Below, piece by piece: positions 42,010-51,702 of a stretch of DNA of 64,000 bases. Source of the DNA: Bog-473 sp963742035. Its GTDB lineage: Bacteria; Actinomycetota; Acidimicrobiia; Acidimicrobiales; RAAP-2. The position numbers and the translations under genes are program-made. The notes under the pieces were generated by a model. It did not search any database. It saw nothing but the letters and a program-made list of their open reading frames with translations, and was not told where the DNA came from. Positions within the stretch are counted from its first letter, which is position 1, and every line of letters starts with the position of its first letter. The DNA lies in assembly GCA_963742035.1 (NCBI GenBank), contig CAVUKH010000001.1:496001-560000 (forward strand). The letters run 5' to 3'.

Positions 42010-43853
42010 TCAGGCGGTCAGCGGAGGGTCCGGGTCTGAGGATCCAGTTGCCACGGAAGTCGGTGGGCGCCAATGCGTAATGGGCATGGTCTTCCGCCGA
42101 CGAGGTCGACGAGACTTGCCTGAGCGTTCGCCTGCTCTCGCCGCCAGGAACGATCGGATCTTCCGGACGTTGGCCGCCACAACGAGTAGGGCGACGGACA
42201 GACTCTGGGCCGCCACCCCGTGGATGCGTCGGCGCCCGGGGTCGTCGAGTGCCTCGTGGGACGGGTCCTTGATGTACCCGTTCATGCCTTCGTTGGTGTT
42301 GCGCAGCGAGTTGTAGGCGAATTTCCACTCGGGGCTCTCGAACAGCAGCTCCTGGTGGAATTTGGCACCGGCGCTGGGCGGCACGGTCACGCTCTGCTGG
42401 GTGCAGGACTTGGGTGGTGCCGCAGCAAGCTCGCCCGCCACGGGGATGTGCAGGCGACCGAGCGTGTCTCGGTTCATCGATTCGGGCTTGAGTGGGCACC
42501 TCGCCATCGGCCAGGAGCCGGCGGCCGGGCACTGCAGCCGCACGTGGCCCTCGGCGTCAGGCTTGCCCTTGGGTTGGCCACAATCCATCGGTTAGAAAGG
42601 CGCCGGTATAGGTGTCTTCGTCAAAGACGTGGTGGCGGTGTCCCAGGTGGCCTCTCGGAGCACTCGGGGATGAGGGCAGTACAGTCGCCTTCGATCTGGA
42701 GGAACCCATCGGCCTCGTCCTGGACGCCTAACTGATCGATCTTGTAGTCATAGACAGGTCGGTAGCCAAGGGCGAGGGCCGGGAGCTGGAACTCTTCGGC
42801 CTTGGCGCTCGAAAACGCCCGGTAGGCGGCGAGGAAGCCAGCGGGATAGTCCCGGGTAGCCAAGCTGGCGAGGACTTGGGCGCCGTGGCGCCCGACGGAG
42901 CGCCCCGGTTGGTCGAGCACGGTCATGGCAAGGATGACATTCGGGAACACACCCTCTTCGTCCGGTGTCGCCGCACCGGACACCGCAAAGGTGGCCTCAT
43001 AACCCCAGGCGATTTTGTCCCGCCCCGTGGTGGTGTCGACTCCGGCGTCCCGCTCGTCGGCCTGGCGGACGTAGAAGCCGGCGTCGGGGTCAACGGAGTG
43101 CAACTCGATCTCGGGTTTACGCCCCTTCTTCGTCTTGGTACCGCGCTTGCGGACGTAAGGACGGGAGTGGCCCCGAACCAGGGTGCCGTCGACGCCGACC
43201 GACCCCCGGTACGCTCGTCGTACATCGCGTGGCAACAGTTTGATGCTGGCTTCGATCAGTGCGTTGATGAGCCAATCCAGTCGGTCATCGCGCTCGGCCC
43301 ACTCCTCTTCGGTTCGCTCGGCCCGATGATCGGTCGTCAGCCGGTTGAAGGTGTCGTCGTCGAGGCGCCGGTTCTTCGGGGTGGGCGACGGATCGACCAG
43401 GGCAAGCATCCCATGGAAGCGGGTGCGCACGTTGCGATAGAGGGCCGCCCACGCCTGGTGGTCATCGGCTGCAGGTGGCTCAGGCAGTCCCAACTGCCCA
43501 CGCCATGTCGCACCGAGCTGAACGAAGAGAATCTCGGTGACCCGGGTGAGATGCAGCGGTTGATCGGTCAACGCGCAAGCCGTCAGGCCAACCAATAGGG
43601 CGCGGGTTGGGAAGGTCTCGGGACGTCCACCGGGCCCACGGCGCTCTGTTTCTTTCCACGTCGCCAGACGCGCCACAATCCCGCTTCCCTCGACTAAACG
43701 GATCGACAGCCGGACCGTCTCGTCATCGAGGGTGCTGCGATGCGAGGGCAAAAGGGTCAGCGCGACGGGTCGACCCTCGCCCTCTCGCAGCGCATCCTCG
43801 GAGCCGGCCGCGCCCTCTGGCCCGGGGGCCGACGAGTCGAAAGTGATGGCCAT
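42010..43853 (-). pseudogene. Transposase-like gene, interrupted near its 3' third
   Basis: The 5' part (43853-42621, 410 residues) has GRPETFPTRALLVGLTACAL, SVGVDGTLVRGHSRPY (a DDE-like first Asp) and DKIAWGYEATFAV. It then runs into a stop. The 3' part (42588-42010) resumes in another frame with KGKPDAEGHVRLQCPAAG, FHQELLFESPEWKFAYNSLR and NEGMNGYIKD, typical of the end of the same kind of transposase. Between about 42590 and 42680, matching pieces are split over frames with one stop, so the gene is probably inactive. The ATG at 43853 overlaps the stop of the recombinase-like gene (ATGA). Confidence 0.7.
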
Positions 43854-44929
43854 CAGGCTCCGCGCAGCTGGCGACGGGCGACTTCGGGCGCCGGAGCGAC
43901 CGCAAAGCGTTGGTAGCGGACGATCTGCTCTGGGCGCACGCCGGCGGCCTGGGCCAGCACCGACAGGTGCGTCCCGGCCGAGAGGTGTCCGACAATCCAC
44001 GTGTTGCGCAAGCGGTCGACGTTGGGTCGCCCCATCGGACCCTTGGGGCACCGGAAGAGGAAGTTGGGTACCTGCTTGCGGTCGATGGACGAGCGCCCAG
44101 GCAAGAAGACCGGTTCCTCCCCCGCCCGCTGGGCCGTGTTCGCGACCTCGTCCTCGTAGGCGGCAAGGACGGGGACGTCCCGGGCCCGCTCGCCGATCAC
44201 ATGGACGGTGACACCGTTATCGTCCAGCGCGACGTCGGTGCCGACCAGTCGGTTGATCTCCTGGCTGGACAGACCGGCGCCCAGGGCAAAGGCCAAAATG
44301 ACGGCCGCGTTGTCCCGATAGCGCTCGGTGGGCAGTCCCCTGGCCCAGGACCGGAACCCGGCCACCTCGCCCGCTGAGTAAGGAGCGACCGGGTCAGCTC
44401 TGGGAAGTTGGAGAGGAGCGGGCGGGTAGATCTCGGGGCCGAGCACAGCGGCACCGACGCCCCGGAGTTGGCTGCGGTAGTTGTTCTGGGTCCCCGCGGC
44501 CATGTCGGCGCACGCTTCCTTGGCAAACCGGTCGACCGTATCGGGATGAAAGACCACCTCGGCGGTAAGCGGCTGGCCGATAGATTCCACCCACACGGCA
44601 AGCTGGGTGACCACGTTCATGAGGGCTTCCGCAGAGTGTGCGCTCACAGGAACCGCACGGCGAACCGAGTCGCGAACCAGTCCTTCGATTCGGGCCCACT
44701 GACCAGCGGGCACCGATCTCGGGGAGAACCGGTTGATGACCCCGCTCACCGACTCCCCGACACCGAGTGGTTGGCCGGCGTACCAATGTTCGGCCAGCCG
44801 GTGCTCGAGGAACCTCTCCAGGGAACGACTACGAGCGATCCCCGATTCCGCGCCAGCGACGGGAGCACTCTGGCCGGCCACAGCGTGGCCCCTAGCCCTC
44901 GTGTCTCGCCGATCTTCTTTCCGACCCAC
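43853..44929 (-). CDS. Tyrosine-recombinase-like protein with missing catalytic residues
   Basis: A 358-residue protein. The N-terminal half resembles a SAM-like DNA-binding domain (TQNNYRSQLRGVGAAV). The C-terminal half follows the tyrosine-recombinase fold: AVILAFALGAGLSSQEINRLVGTDV, where the usual GLR has GLS (first Arg missing), RLRNTWIVGHLSAGTHLSVLAQ in the HxxR box with only the Arg kept, and a possible Tyr in QIVRYQRF. Cleavage activity is therefore doubtful. It is coupled by ATGA to a transposase-like gene, so it is probably an accessory DNA-binding factor of that element. Intact frame. Confidence 0.7.
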   Translation of the reverse strand: MGRKEDRRDTRARGHAVAGQSAPVAGAESGIARSRSLERFLEHRLAEHWYAGQPLGVGESVSGVINRFSPRSVPAGQWARIEGLVRDSVRRAVPVSAHSAEALMNVVTQLAVWVESIGQPLTAEVVFHPDTVDRFAKEACADMAAGTQNNYRSQLRGVGAAVLGPEIYPPAPLQLPRADPVAPYSAGEVAGFRSWARGLPTERYRDNAAVILAFALGAGLSSQEINRLVGTDVALDDNGVTVHVIGERARDVPVLAAYEDEVANTAQRAGEEPVFLPGRSSIDRKQVPNFLFRCPKGPMGRPNVDRLRNTWIVGHLSAGTHLSVLAQAAGVRPEQIVRYQRFAVAPAPEVARRQLRGA

Positions 44930-45211
44930 GTGTTCCTCAGTTCAAACGACTCTCGCTGCGCGTTATGGCGCCGGTCGTCTTCCCTGCGTGGACACGGTGC
45001 TTTGGTCCGGTGCTCCCCGATGATTCTGGGGAACTTCGCTTCCGGACGGCTGGTCACTGGAAGAAGCTTCACCATTGTTAGCGGGAGTTGGTCTCGCGCT
45101 GGTGGACTAGTCCCCTCTTTGGGTCGAATTGTGCCTGGAACAGGACGAACGCGACTCGGGATCTGATGGGTCGGGAGCCGCCCGCCGGGCACGACATCAC
45201 GGCACTCGCTC

Positions 45212-45964
45212 CTAAGACGCCGCACGGTTCTCAGCTCTCCAGCGGCACCACACGCAGCTCGCCGATGCCGGAGGGGGCTCAGATCGATCGATCACCGACA
45301 TCACCTCGATCAAAAACCGCAAGAAGGACGGGTCGTCTCGTTCGATCTCGAGCCACTTTATGTCACCACACAGCGCCGCTCTCTGGGTGCTCGTGAAGGA
45401 CTCGGGTGAGAAACACAAGAGTCCGAGAGCACTGACCTTGGTAGGCGGCCCGGACCAGGGCTGCTCGAGGGCCATCGCATACGCGTGGAGCTGACGGCTG
45501 TACCGGGCTACATGGTCTGGATTTGGCTCAACGGTCTTGAAATCGACCACGCCCACGCTGCCGTCATCACAGCGGACAAGGGCATCGAGGCTTCCGCGAA
45601 TGGCGCCCAGGGTGGCGCTCCCCGGAATCGTCAATCCCGACGACCGAACAGTGCGGTCGGCTCCGCCGATGGTTCCCGCCGGCATACCCAAATCGAGCGA
45701 TTCGGTCCGTTGGCCCATGTAGAACGACTTCATGGCGCGATCGATTTTCCCGAACACTGACGGAAAGGGTGTTCGAGGCCTGCCCTCTCTACGGACCACC
45801 TTGAGGTAGAAGCAACGGGGGCACTCGTCCCACAAGAAGGCGAAGTCGCTGGGGGCCAACATGATCGGCCCGGAGGGCACCGGTTCGACATGGGACGACC
45901 GCGCCCCGGGGCGGATCTCGACCACTTCTGCCAAACGCGAGCGCGCCTCGGTAACCTTGGCCAC
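45212..45964 (-). CDS. Cas4-like PD-(D/E)XK nuclease
   Basis: A 250-residue protein with the PD-(D/E)XK core GSLDALVRC...VGVVDFKT (metal-binding Asp, then D-x-K) and the ARYSRQLHAYAMAL helix. Four cysteines in two CxxC pairs (CPRC near residue 42, CVWC near 240) could hold an Fe-S cluster or zinc, as in Cas4/AddB relatives. There are no cas genes or repeats nearby, so this is a stand-alone nuclease of mobile regions. GTG 45964 is decided by AAGGAGGT 6 nt upstream. It is divergent from an HTH gene across a palindromic promoter. Confidence 0.82.
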   Translation of the reverse strand: MAKVTEARSRLAEVVEIRPGARSSHVEPVPSGPIMLAPSDFAFLWDECPRCFYLKVVRREGRPRTPFPSVFGKIDRAMKSFYMGQRTESLDLGMPAGTIGGADRTVRSSGLTIPGSATLGAIRGSLDALVRCDDGSVGVVDFKTVEPNPDHVARYSRQLHAYAMALEQPWSGPPTKVSALGLLCFSPESFTSTQRAALCGDIKWLEIERDDPSFLRFLIEVMSVIDRSEPPPASASCVWCRWRAENRAAS

Positions 45965-46027
45965 GTCAGTACCTCCTTGTAGGTGCTGGCCACGGCCCCG
46001 GGGTGTTCGCGCACCGCCGGGGCCCCT

Positions 46028-46066
46028 TTGCATATGATCATAGTCACTGCATAGGATCGTATGCAA
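46028..46066. promoter_or_regulatory. Near-palindromic divergent promoter/operator
   Basis: A 39-nt inverted repeat has 12-nt arms, TTGCATATGATC and GATCGTATGCAA, with one mismatch, around a 15-nt centre. Both strands can be read as a promoter with 18-nt spacing: TTGCAT then TAGGAT rightward, and TTGCAT then TATGAT leftward. It lies between the nuclease and the HTH gene and would suit repression of both by one dimeric regulator. Confidence 0.6.
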
Positions 46067-46102
46067 CACACTTCTGTCCCAGCCGATGTCTACGGTGTGG
46101 CG

Positions 46103-46324
46103 ATGGTTAGGAGAGTTGAGGTCGACCAACTGGTCGGGGCGGCAGAAATCGCAGACCGTCTCGGGCTAGCGGTACCTCAGACCGTTCATGATTGGCGCCG
46201 CCGGCACGCTGACTTTCCGCAGCCCGTTGCCGTCCTAAGAATGGGCTTGGTGTGGAATTGGCCCGATGTGGCGAAATGGGCAGAGCGAACCGGACGGACC
46301 GACTCACATTCAACGGAGCTGTAG
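46103..46324 (+). CDS. Small HTH (AlpA/excisionase-like) DNA-binding protein
   Basis: About 73 residues with an AlpA/MerR-like winged helix: VDQLVGAAEIADRLGLAVPQTVHDWRRRHADFPQPVA (in parts) followed by the wing VWNWPDVAKWAERTG. Such proteins regulate or help excise mobile elements. The frame opens at 46061, but that ATG lies inside the palindromic promoter, so ATG 46103 is preferred. It is the likely ligand of that operator, an inference from position. Confidence 0.7.
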   Translation: MVRRVEVDQLVGAAEIADRLGLAVPQTVHDWRRRHADFPQPVAVLRMGLVWNWPDVAKWAERTGRTDSHSTEL

Positions 46325-46547
46325 CAGGGTCCCGATTCGGTGACGTCAGCCCTGCCCCCGTACGGCACTTCGGGGATATCAGACACACACCCTTAGCCAC
46401 TCCGATGTCCGATGCCAGATCACCGCACTCGGCCGGCTCGAAGCATGCGGTTCCTGCGAGTACGCCAGCCCCGCAAGGGGGGCCGCATGTCAGGTAGCGT
46501 GACCCAGGCCACGATTGTGTCCTTTGACGACGGGAGGGCTGTCCACC

Positions 46548-46823
46548 ATGGCACTTGGCATCTATTTCGTTCACGACAAGTTCACGCCGGACAAGTATGA
46601 GAATGCGATAAAGAAACTGGAAGCAGCCGGACAGGGATCTCCCAAGGGCCGCACGTACCACGTCGCTCTCGAATCAAACGGTGAGATTCAGGTCTTTGAC
46701 ATCTGGGAATCGCAAGCGGATTTCGATGCCTTTGGTAAGACCCTGGTCCCCATCCTCGCCGAGCTGGGCGTTGAACTCAAAGAGCCAATGGTGGCGAACG
46801 TGCACAATGTGATCCCGGGCTGA
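46548..46823 (+). CDS. ABM-like small protein
   Basis: A 91-residue dimeric-barrel protein: MALGIYFVHDKFTPDKYENAIKKLEAA, GRTYHVALESNGEIQVFDIWESQADFDAFGKTL (in parts) and MVANVHNVIPG. It belongs to the same group as the truncated copy at 28680. Function unknown. GGGAGGG lies 7 nt before ATG 46548. Confidence 0.72.
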   Translation: MALGIYFVHDKFTPDKYENAIKKLEAAGQGSPKGRTYHVALESNGEIQVFDIWESQADFDAFGKTLVPILAELGVELKEPMVANVHNVIPG

Positions 46824-47095
46824 AAGGCGGAGGCTCTGGATCTCTCTCTTGGGACCGCCTCCGAACGCCGGGACTGGAGATGCCACCCTGCGGCACCATA
46901 GGGATACCCCTCAGGGGCAAGCCTGGGAAGACCAGACGCCGCCTCGAACGCAACTGACAAGCGATCTGGTCGTGGTCGAAGTACCTGGAATGACCTTATG
47001 TGCGGAAGGTCAAGATCCAAAGTCAATGAAAACCCAAGAGACAGGGAGAAGGAGTCGCGACGATGCAAGAACTGTATTGATGGTGTTGGTGCCAG

Positions 47096-48778
47096 TCACT
47101 CCGTGCCGAAACCCATCATCGCGGGAGCGTCCGGACGCTGATCGTCACTGGTGAGGACGAGCCGGAGGCGGTGCCCAGCCCGGATGCGGCGGGCATTGGG
47201 GACGAGTGGGATTCGGTAACTTACTGTTTGACCGAGGGGGATCGCTTCAGCCGTCCGGCATGGGAGCACCGGTGCCCCAGGGCGGCTCGCCTCGTCGTCA
47301 ATCCGACGAAGAGCAGCCCGAAGGAACCCAGCTGTGATGTTCACAGCGGTTCCATCGGGAGCAACGTCTTGGAGCGTCAGGATCCACGCAGTGTCGATCG
47401 CCGTACTCTGAGCATCGAGCAAGAGCTCCATGTTGCCGACGACGTCCCAATGCTGATCGAGCATATCTGTCGTCCACGTAAGGGATAAAGGTGGGTCGGT
47501 CGCACTGACCTGCGCCCGATTGAGTCCCGCACCCAGTGCCAGATACGCCCGACTCCCGGTGTTCTCTCGACCTTCTCCAAGAGATCCATCAGCGGAGAGG
47601 ATGAGCTCGCGTAGCGAGCACTCCGGCGGAGGCCAGGTATCGGAAGCGTGCCATTCGTCTGCGACAGGGAGCCAATAGCGGAGGGGCGGCCCATCGAGGA
47701 TTCCGGTGTCCCGATCCTTTAGCCACTGATCGAACCAAGCCAAGGCCTCGACGTGCAGGCTCTCCCAGGGCCAGGTCAGTCCGAACTGTCCGAGTAGGGC
47801 CACCCGGACGCTCTCATTATGTTTGAGCGCATCGAGGACTTCAAAGGTTCCGGGTAGGTGGAGGGGCACATTGTCCCAGTCACAGCCCAAGTAGACGGGA
47901 ATCGTCACATCCCCCAAGAGGGGGAGGACGTTTCGCTCGTCCCACCAGGCGTCGCGCGCTTGGTGTTCGACGGCCACGGAACGCCAAAGATCGTCCCAGG
48001 GATAAGGGTCATGCTGGAGGCGTAGAGCGGCCTTCATGATCCCGATCGACGATTCGCCGTTCATCGTGGCGAACTTCTGGTGCAGGCGTGGAGTGTTGAG
48101 GATGCGACGTAACGCCTTCACGACCTTTCCGCGCCAGAGTCTGTCGTGCTTCGAGGTCATCCCGACCATGGAGAGAAAGGGCGTGATGAAGGTCGAGTTG
48201 AAGAGACCGTGGTGGTACACCCCCTCGTAGAGGTCCGAGGACGTGGCAATCGGGAAGATGGCCTGCAGATGTGGCGGATTCTGACTGGCCGCTTCGAGCT
48301 GGGCCATCGCGAAGTAGCTGATGCCAATCATGCCGACTCTGCCGTTCGACCAGGGTTGCTCCGCTGCCCACTCGACGAGGTCGTACAGGTCTTGACGCTC
48401 CTGGGCGTCGTGGAATCCGAAGGTCCCCCCAGAGCCGCCTGTCCCGCGGAAGTTGGCGATCACGTGGACATATCCTCGGGGCACGAAGAAGTCCGTCGCT
48501 CCAGCCTCGATGAATCCCATTGGCGCGCCAACGTCCTGGATCTGGCGCGGATAGGGCGATGCGGCGATCAGGACGGGATGACTACCACGGTCGTCAGGAC
48601 GATGAACGTCAACCAACAGGTTGATCCCATCACGCATCGGCACCGGCACGTCCGGATGGCATTCAAGTCCAAGATCGGGCTGCGACAGGTTTTGGTAATC
48701 CCTGCCGGTGGTCTGGGGTCCATTCAGCCGCCGCTGACCTCGCTCTGTGCCTGCGACTCTGGGTGAAACGCTTGTCAT
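47096..48778 (-). CDS. CocE/NonD family hydrolase (S15-type)
   Basis: A 560-residue protein with the Xaa-Pro dipeptidyl-peptidase-like alpha/beta-hydrolase core. VPMRDGINLLVDVHRP starts the domain, ANFRGTGGSGG and the nucleophile elbow GMIGISYFAMAQ follow, and PVYLGCDWDN, VEALAWFDQWLKD and a C-terminal jelly-roll end the protein. Family members hydrolyse acyl or peptide bonds, such as cocaine esterase and cephalosporin or glutaryl acylases. No signal peptide is seen. It is alone on its strand. Confidence 0.85.
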   Translation of the reverse strand: MTSVSPRVAGTERGQRRLNGPQTTGRDYQNLSQPDLGLECHPDVPVPMRDGINLLVDVHRPDDRGSHPVLIAASPYPRQIQDVGAPMGFIEAGATDFFVPRGYVHVIANFRGTGGSGGTFGFHDAQERQDLYDLVEWAAEQPWSNGRVGMIGISYFAMAQLEAASQNPPHLQAIFPIATSSDLYEGVYHHGLFNSTFITPFLSMVGMTSKHDRLWRGKVVKALRRILNTPRLHQKFATMNGESSIGIMKAALRLQHDPYPWDDLWRSVAVEHQARDAWWDERNVLPLLGDVTIPVYLGCDWDNVPLHLPGTFEVLDALKHNESVRVALLGQFGLTWPWESLHVEALAWFDQWLKDRDTGILDGPPLRYWLPVADEWHASDTWPPPECSLRELILSADGSLGEGRENTGSRAYLALGAGLNRAQVSATDPPLSLTWTTDMLDQHWDVVGNMELLLDAQSTAIDTAWILTLQDVAPDGTAVNITAGFLRAALRRIDDEASRPGAPVLPCRTAEAIPLGQTVSYRIPLVPNARRIRAGHRLRLVLTSDDQRPDAPAMMGFGTE

Positions 48779-49033
48779 TAGGCCATCCTCGCTGGTGCCA
48801 ATCGAAAGCTCTGAGAATCTCCCGTCAGTGTACGGACGAAGTCCTCACCGTCTCGTTAGCCGGACTGTGGTCGGGCTCCGGACCTCCTCAAGGAGTTCAG
48901 CTGACCCGTCGCCCACGAGGGAGCCGACAGTTCAGTACGACTGCCCCAGTACGCCGGGACTAGGTCGTGATGCTCAACCGTGCCGACGATACGATCGGAT
49001 CCCCTGTACCTTCGACCAGAGAGAAGGCCCTTG

Positions 49034-49599
49034 ATGGACCTGAGATCACTTGACCGTGCCCATGGGGAAGTACGGCTTCGTCTCCAATCGGTGAATGCGC
49101 AGGAGTGGGCCCTGCAAACCCCTTGCGAAGGCTGGTCGGTCAGGGACCTTGTTGAGCACATGGCCGTGGGAGCCACCATGTCTCGCCAGATCCTGTCCGG
49201 CGAGACATGGAACCGCGAGGCGGCAGTGGAGGAGGTGTCCTCAGTCCCCGACCTGAGGACAGAGTGGGAATGGCGTACTGCCGAAGAGCGTGCTGGATTC
49301 TCGGCCTTTGGCGCGCTCGACGGCACCGTGGCGCACCCGGTGATGGGTGATATCCCATGCTCCCAGTTCCTCGGGATGCGTGTCGGCGATGCCTTACTCC
49401 ACGCTTGGGATTTGGCGCGCGCCATCGGTGGGGATGAACAGTCGATCCGGAGCTGGTCGGTGAGGTCTGGGCTGGCATGTCACCGATGGCGAGCTTCATT
49501 GGCAAGAGCGGTTTCTTCGGCTCGGGACCGAGCGGCGAACTTGGCGAAGGCGCAGCGCTGCAGGATCGGCTCCTCGACCTTTCCGGACGTCGTCCCTAG
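49034..49599 (+). pseudogene. TIGR03086-type metal-binding protein, frameshifted
   Basis: The gene starts at ATG 49034 and reads DLRSLDRAHGEVRLRLQSV...TPCEGWSVRDLVEHM (the metal-site His of the DinB/mycothiol-dependent fold) and GDALLHAWDLARAIG. Near 49446 the family sequence jumps to another frame: ELVGEVWAGMSPMASFIG continues to LDLSGRRP and TAG 49597-49599. In the original frame the tail is unconserved and runs to 49675. One indel around TCGATCCGG explains this; it is a real pseudogene or a sequencing error. Confidence 0.72.
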
Positions 49600-49679
49600 A
49601 GCTGAGGACCTCCCAATAGATGCGCCAATCCTTCGGGTGGGGTGCCCCCATACGCCGGGAGAGTGGCTACCGTAGGTTC

Positions 49680-50006
49680 GTGTCCGTCCTAGTAACGATC
49701 CCGGATAAGGGAACCTGGAAAGTCTCTGGGGCGGCCTTTCGGCTACTGGCTAGCGAGGCGACAGAACGCCTTCCGAACCCCAAAGACCGTGAGGTGCTTG
49801 TGAGAGCTCAGGCCTTGAATGGGCTCTCCCTCGACAAACTTGACGGTGAACAAGCGAGTCGACTTGCGGTTGCGATGCGGGATGCGGCAGAGACCCTCAG
49901 GAGCGGACTGCTAGGAGGTGAGACCGAATGGGACCAGTCGCTTGCTGATTCACTCGGTGACCTCGCTCTGCGGCTTACGGAACTGACTCGCCTCGACGGC
50001 GGCTGA
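49680..50006 (+). CDS. Hypothetical protein
   Basis: A 108-residue soluble protein (VSVLVTIPDKGTWKVSG start, TERLPNPKDREVLVRAQAL, a helix-rich acidic C-terminus). No family recognised. It starts at GTG 49680 with no clear ribosome site and may be leaderless. It follows the frameshifted gene on the same strand. Confidence 0.45.
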   Translation: MSVLVTIPDKGTWKVSGAAFRLLASEATERLPNPKDREVLVRAQALNGLSLDKLDGEQASRLAVAMRDAAETLRSGLLGGETEWDQSLADSLGDLALRLTELTRLDGG

Positions 50007-50169
50007 CTTCGGCATGGTGTCCCCTATCGCCGGGCTCGGGTCATTCTGACCAGGGTGCGTCTGTGTACCAATCAGGTGGTTCAGCTTGGCCGAACCAGCA
50101 CAAGTCGTTGAGGGCCTCGATGAAATGGGTCCGATCACAATCCCGGGGTCCTCTCTGTGGAAACCCTGG

Positions 50170-50560
50170 TCAAGGCGGTGGGAAATCGAAGGTCATAGCG
50201 TGGGAAGTCATGTCACGTGGAGCCCCTCGCTGGCTGCTCAGTGGCGTTTTGTCGGTGGCCCACGAACCGAATGTGATGTCTCAGAGTTTCTGGGACCTCT
50301 GAACCCACAGAAGGTAGCTGTCAGCGAATGGGCTAGTAGTCCCTGGCCGGATCGAGAGTCAGGTGCCGCAGCACGGTCCCTTCGGTGTCGAGGATGCGCA
50401 CGTCGAGGTCGGCCACCAACATGAGGACGCGTTCGTTCTTGTGGGCCCGGCCGACCCCGATGTGGTGCAGCTCGGAGCGGTGGGGAAAGGTCACGATGCC
50501 GTTGGTGTCGGCCCGGTCCCGGCGAACCTTGGTGGTCGGTGCAGGCGCATGGACGGTTAC
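50170..50560 (-). pseudogene. IS481-family transposase C-terminal relic (copy 1)
   Basis: On the minus strand, the typical end of IS481 transposases can be read in pieces: VLMLVADLDVRIL, then LTLDPARDY and a stop. The flanking sequence to about 50170 is also shared with copy 2 at 58638. The bulk of the transposase (integrase catalytic core) is missing and frames are broken. The rest of 50007-50649 shows no gene. Confidence 0.75.
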
Positions 50561-50649
50561 CGCGTTGACCTAGCGCTGATTGGGGAAGTAGGGCATAACC
50601 GAAGTACTGGGGCAGGCTGGTCTCTCCCCAGCATGTAACACTCGGCAGG

Positions 50650-51345
50650 GTGGGCGCGTGGCAGAGGCTCGGAGCTGAGAACAACGCTCGATGGTGCGAT
50701 CTCGTCTTGGGGACTCACCGGGGCCAGGGTGTCTTCACTCAAGATGCATGGACGAGTCCAGCGCGGACTCCTCCACTGTTCCCCGATGCAGTCACGCTGA
50801 TCCCATTGCCGAGTGTTCCCGACCTGCTCTCACGTATCGACTCCTCACCCGGCTGCACGATCAAAGACAGCTTCTCCTCTCTCGATCTTGCGCCCCACGG
50901 GTTTGGCGTCCTCTTCGATGCCAAATGGATCATGTCGCCAACTCCGCCCGCCAAGGCTTGGAGTGTCCCCGCGGATTGGACCGAGTTCACGGACCCCGAT
51001 GGCTTGGGTCTCTGGGAAGAGGCCTGGTGCCAGGACGACGGGCCCAGGGGCCTCTTCCTGCCGGGATTGCTCTCTGAGACCGTTGTCGTCCTCGGTCGAA
51101 TAGCGAACGACAGAATCCTGGCTGGCGGAATCGTGAACCGAGGCGCAGACGCCGCTGGAATCTCCAATGTCTTCTGCGAGGCAGGTCATGGATCGGAGAC
51201 ATGGTCCGCCTTGGCGCAATGTGCCCGGGCATCCTTTCCCGATCTCCCGCTTATTGGCTACGAACGGGGTGAAGCACTGGCTGACGCTCAGAACAGTGGG
51301 TTCAAAGCGGTTGGATCACTCCGGGTGTGGCTCGCGGAGGTCTGA
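50650..51345 (+). CDS. GNAT-fold-like hypothetical protein
   Basis: A 231-residue protein. The start (AWQRLGAENNARWCDLVLGTHRG) and the end (FPDLPLIGYERGEALADAQNSGFKAVGSLRVWL in parts) fit a group of actinobacterial proteins with a degenerate GNAT fold. The middle GGIVNRGADAAGISNVF could be the acetyl-CoA-side strand. Function unknown. Start is GTG 50650. Confidence 0.6.
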   Translation: MGAWQRLGAENNARWCDLVLGTHRGQGVFTQDAWTSPARTPPLFPDAVTLIPLPSVPDLLSRIDSSPGCTIKDSFSSLDLAPHGFGVLFDAKWIMSPTPPAKAWSVPADWTEFTDPDGLGLWEEAWCQDDGPRGLFLPGLLSETVVVLGRIANDRILAGGIVNRGADAAGISNVFCEAGHGSETWSALAQCARASFPDLPLIGYERGEALADAQNSGFKAVGSLRVWLAEV

Positions 51346-51411
51346 TCGCAGTGCGCCCCTCGCCGGCCTACGGAGGCAGTCTCGGTCCGGTCGATGTCCG
51401 CACTTCCGTGA

Positions 51412-51702
51412 CTATGAGTTGTCAACGAGTTCGGCAATCTCCAAAAAACTCACGGTCGGTGCTACCCCGTACAACCCAGTCACTCTCTCTCGAAGCTCGT
51501 CGGTGAAAAAAGCTTCCGCCGCCTCTTGCGAGTCCCACACGTAGAAGTTCATCGCCCTCTGCTGCTTCTCGTCCAGGGTGAAGGCCTTGAAGCGAAGGCC
51601 CGAGAGGCCCTCGAACATCTTCCGCGCGTTCTTGGCCACCTCCACTACCCGGGAACGATCGAAGCTGTCGTCGTAGTCGAATGCAACGCTGACACCGATC
51701 AT
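51412..51702 (-). CDS. ABM-like small protein
   Basis: A 96-residue dimeric-barrel protein: MIGVSVAFDYDDSFDRSRVVEVAKNARKMFEGL (in parts), FKAFTLDEKQQRAMNFYVWDSQEAAEAFF and VSFLEIAELVDN. AGGAGG sits just before ATG 51702, deciding the start. Function unknown. Confidence 0.75.
   Translation of the reverse strand: MIGVSVAFDYDDSFDRSRVVEVAKNARKMFEGLSGLRFKAFTLDEKQQRAMNFYVWDSQEAAEAFFTDELRERVTGLYGVAPTVSFLEIAELVDNS

Noticed and set aside
45212..46324. Possible CRISPR-linked Cas4
   Set aside because: No repeat-spacer array and no other cas genes are present; the nuclease stands with an HTH gene only.
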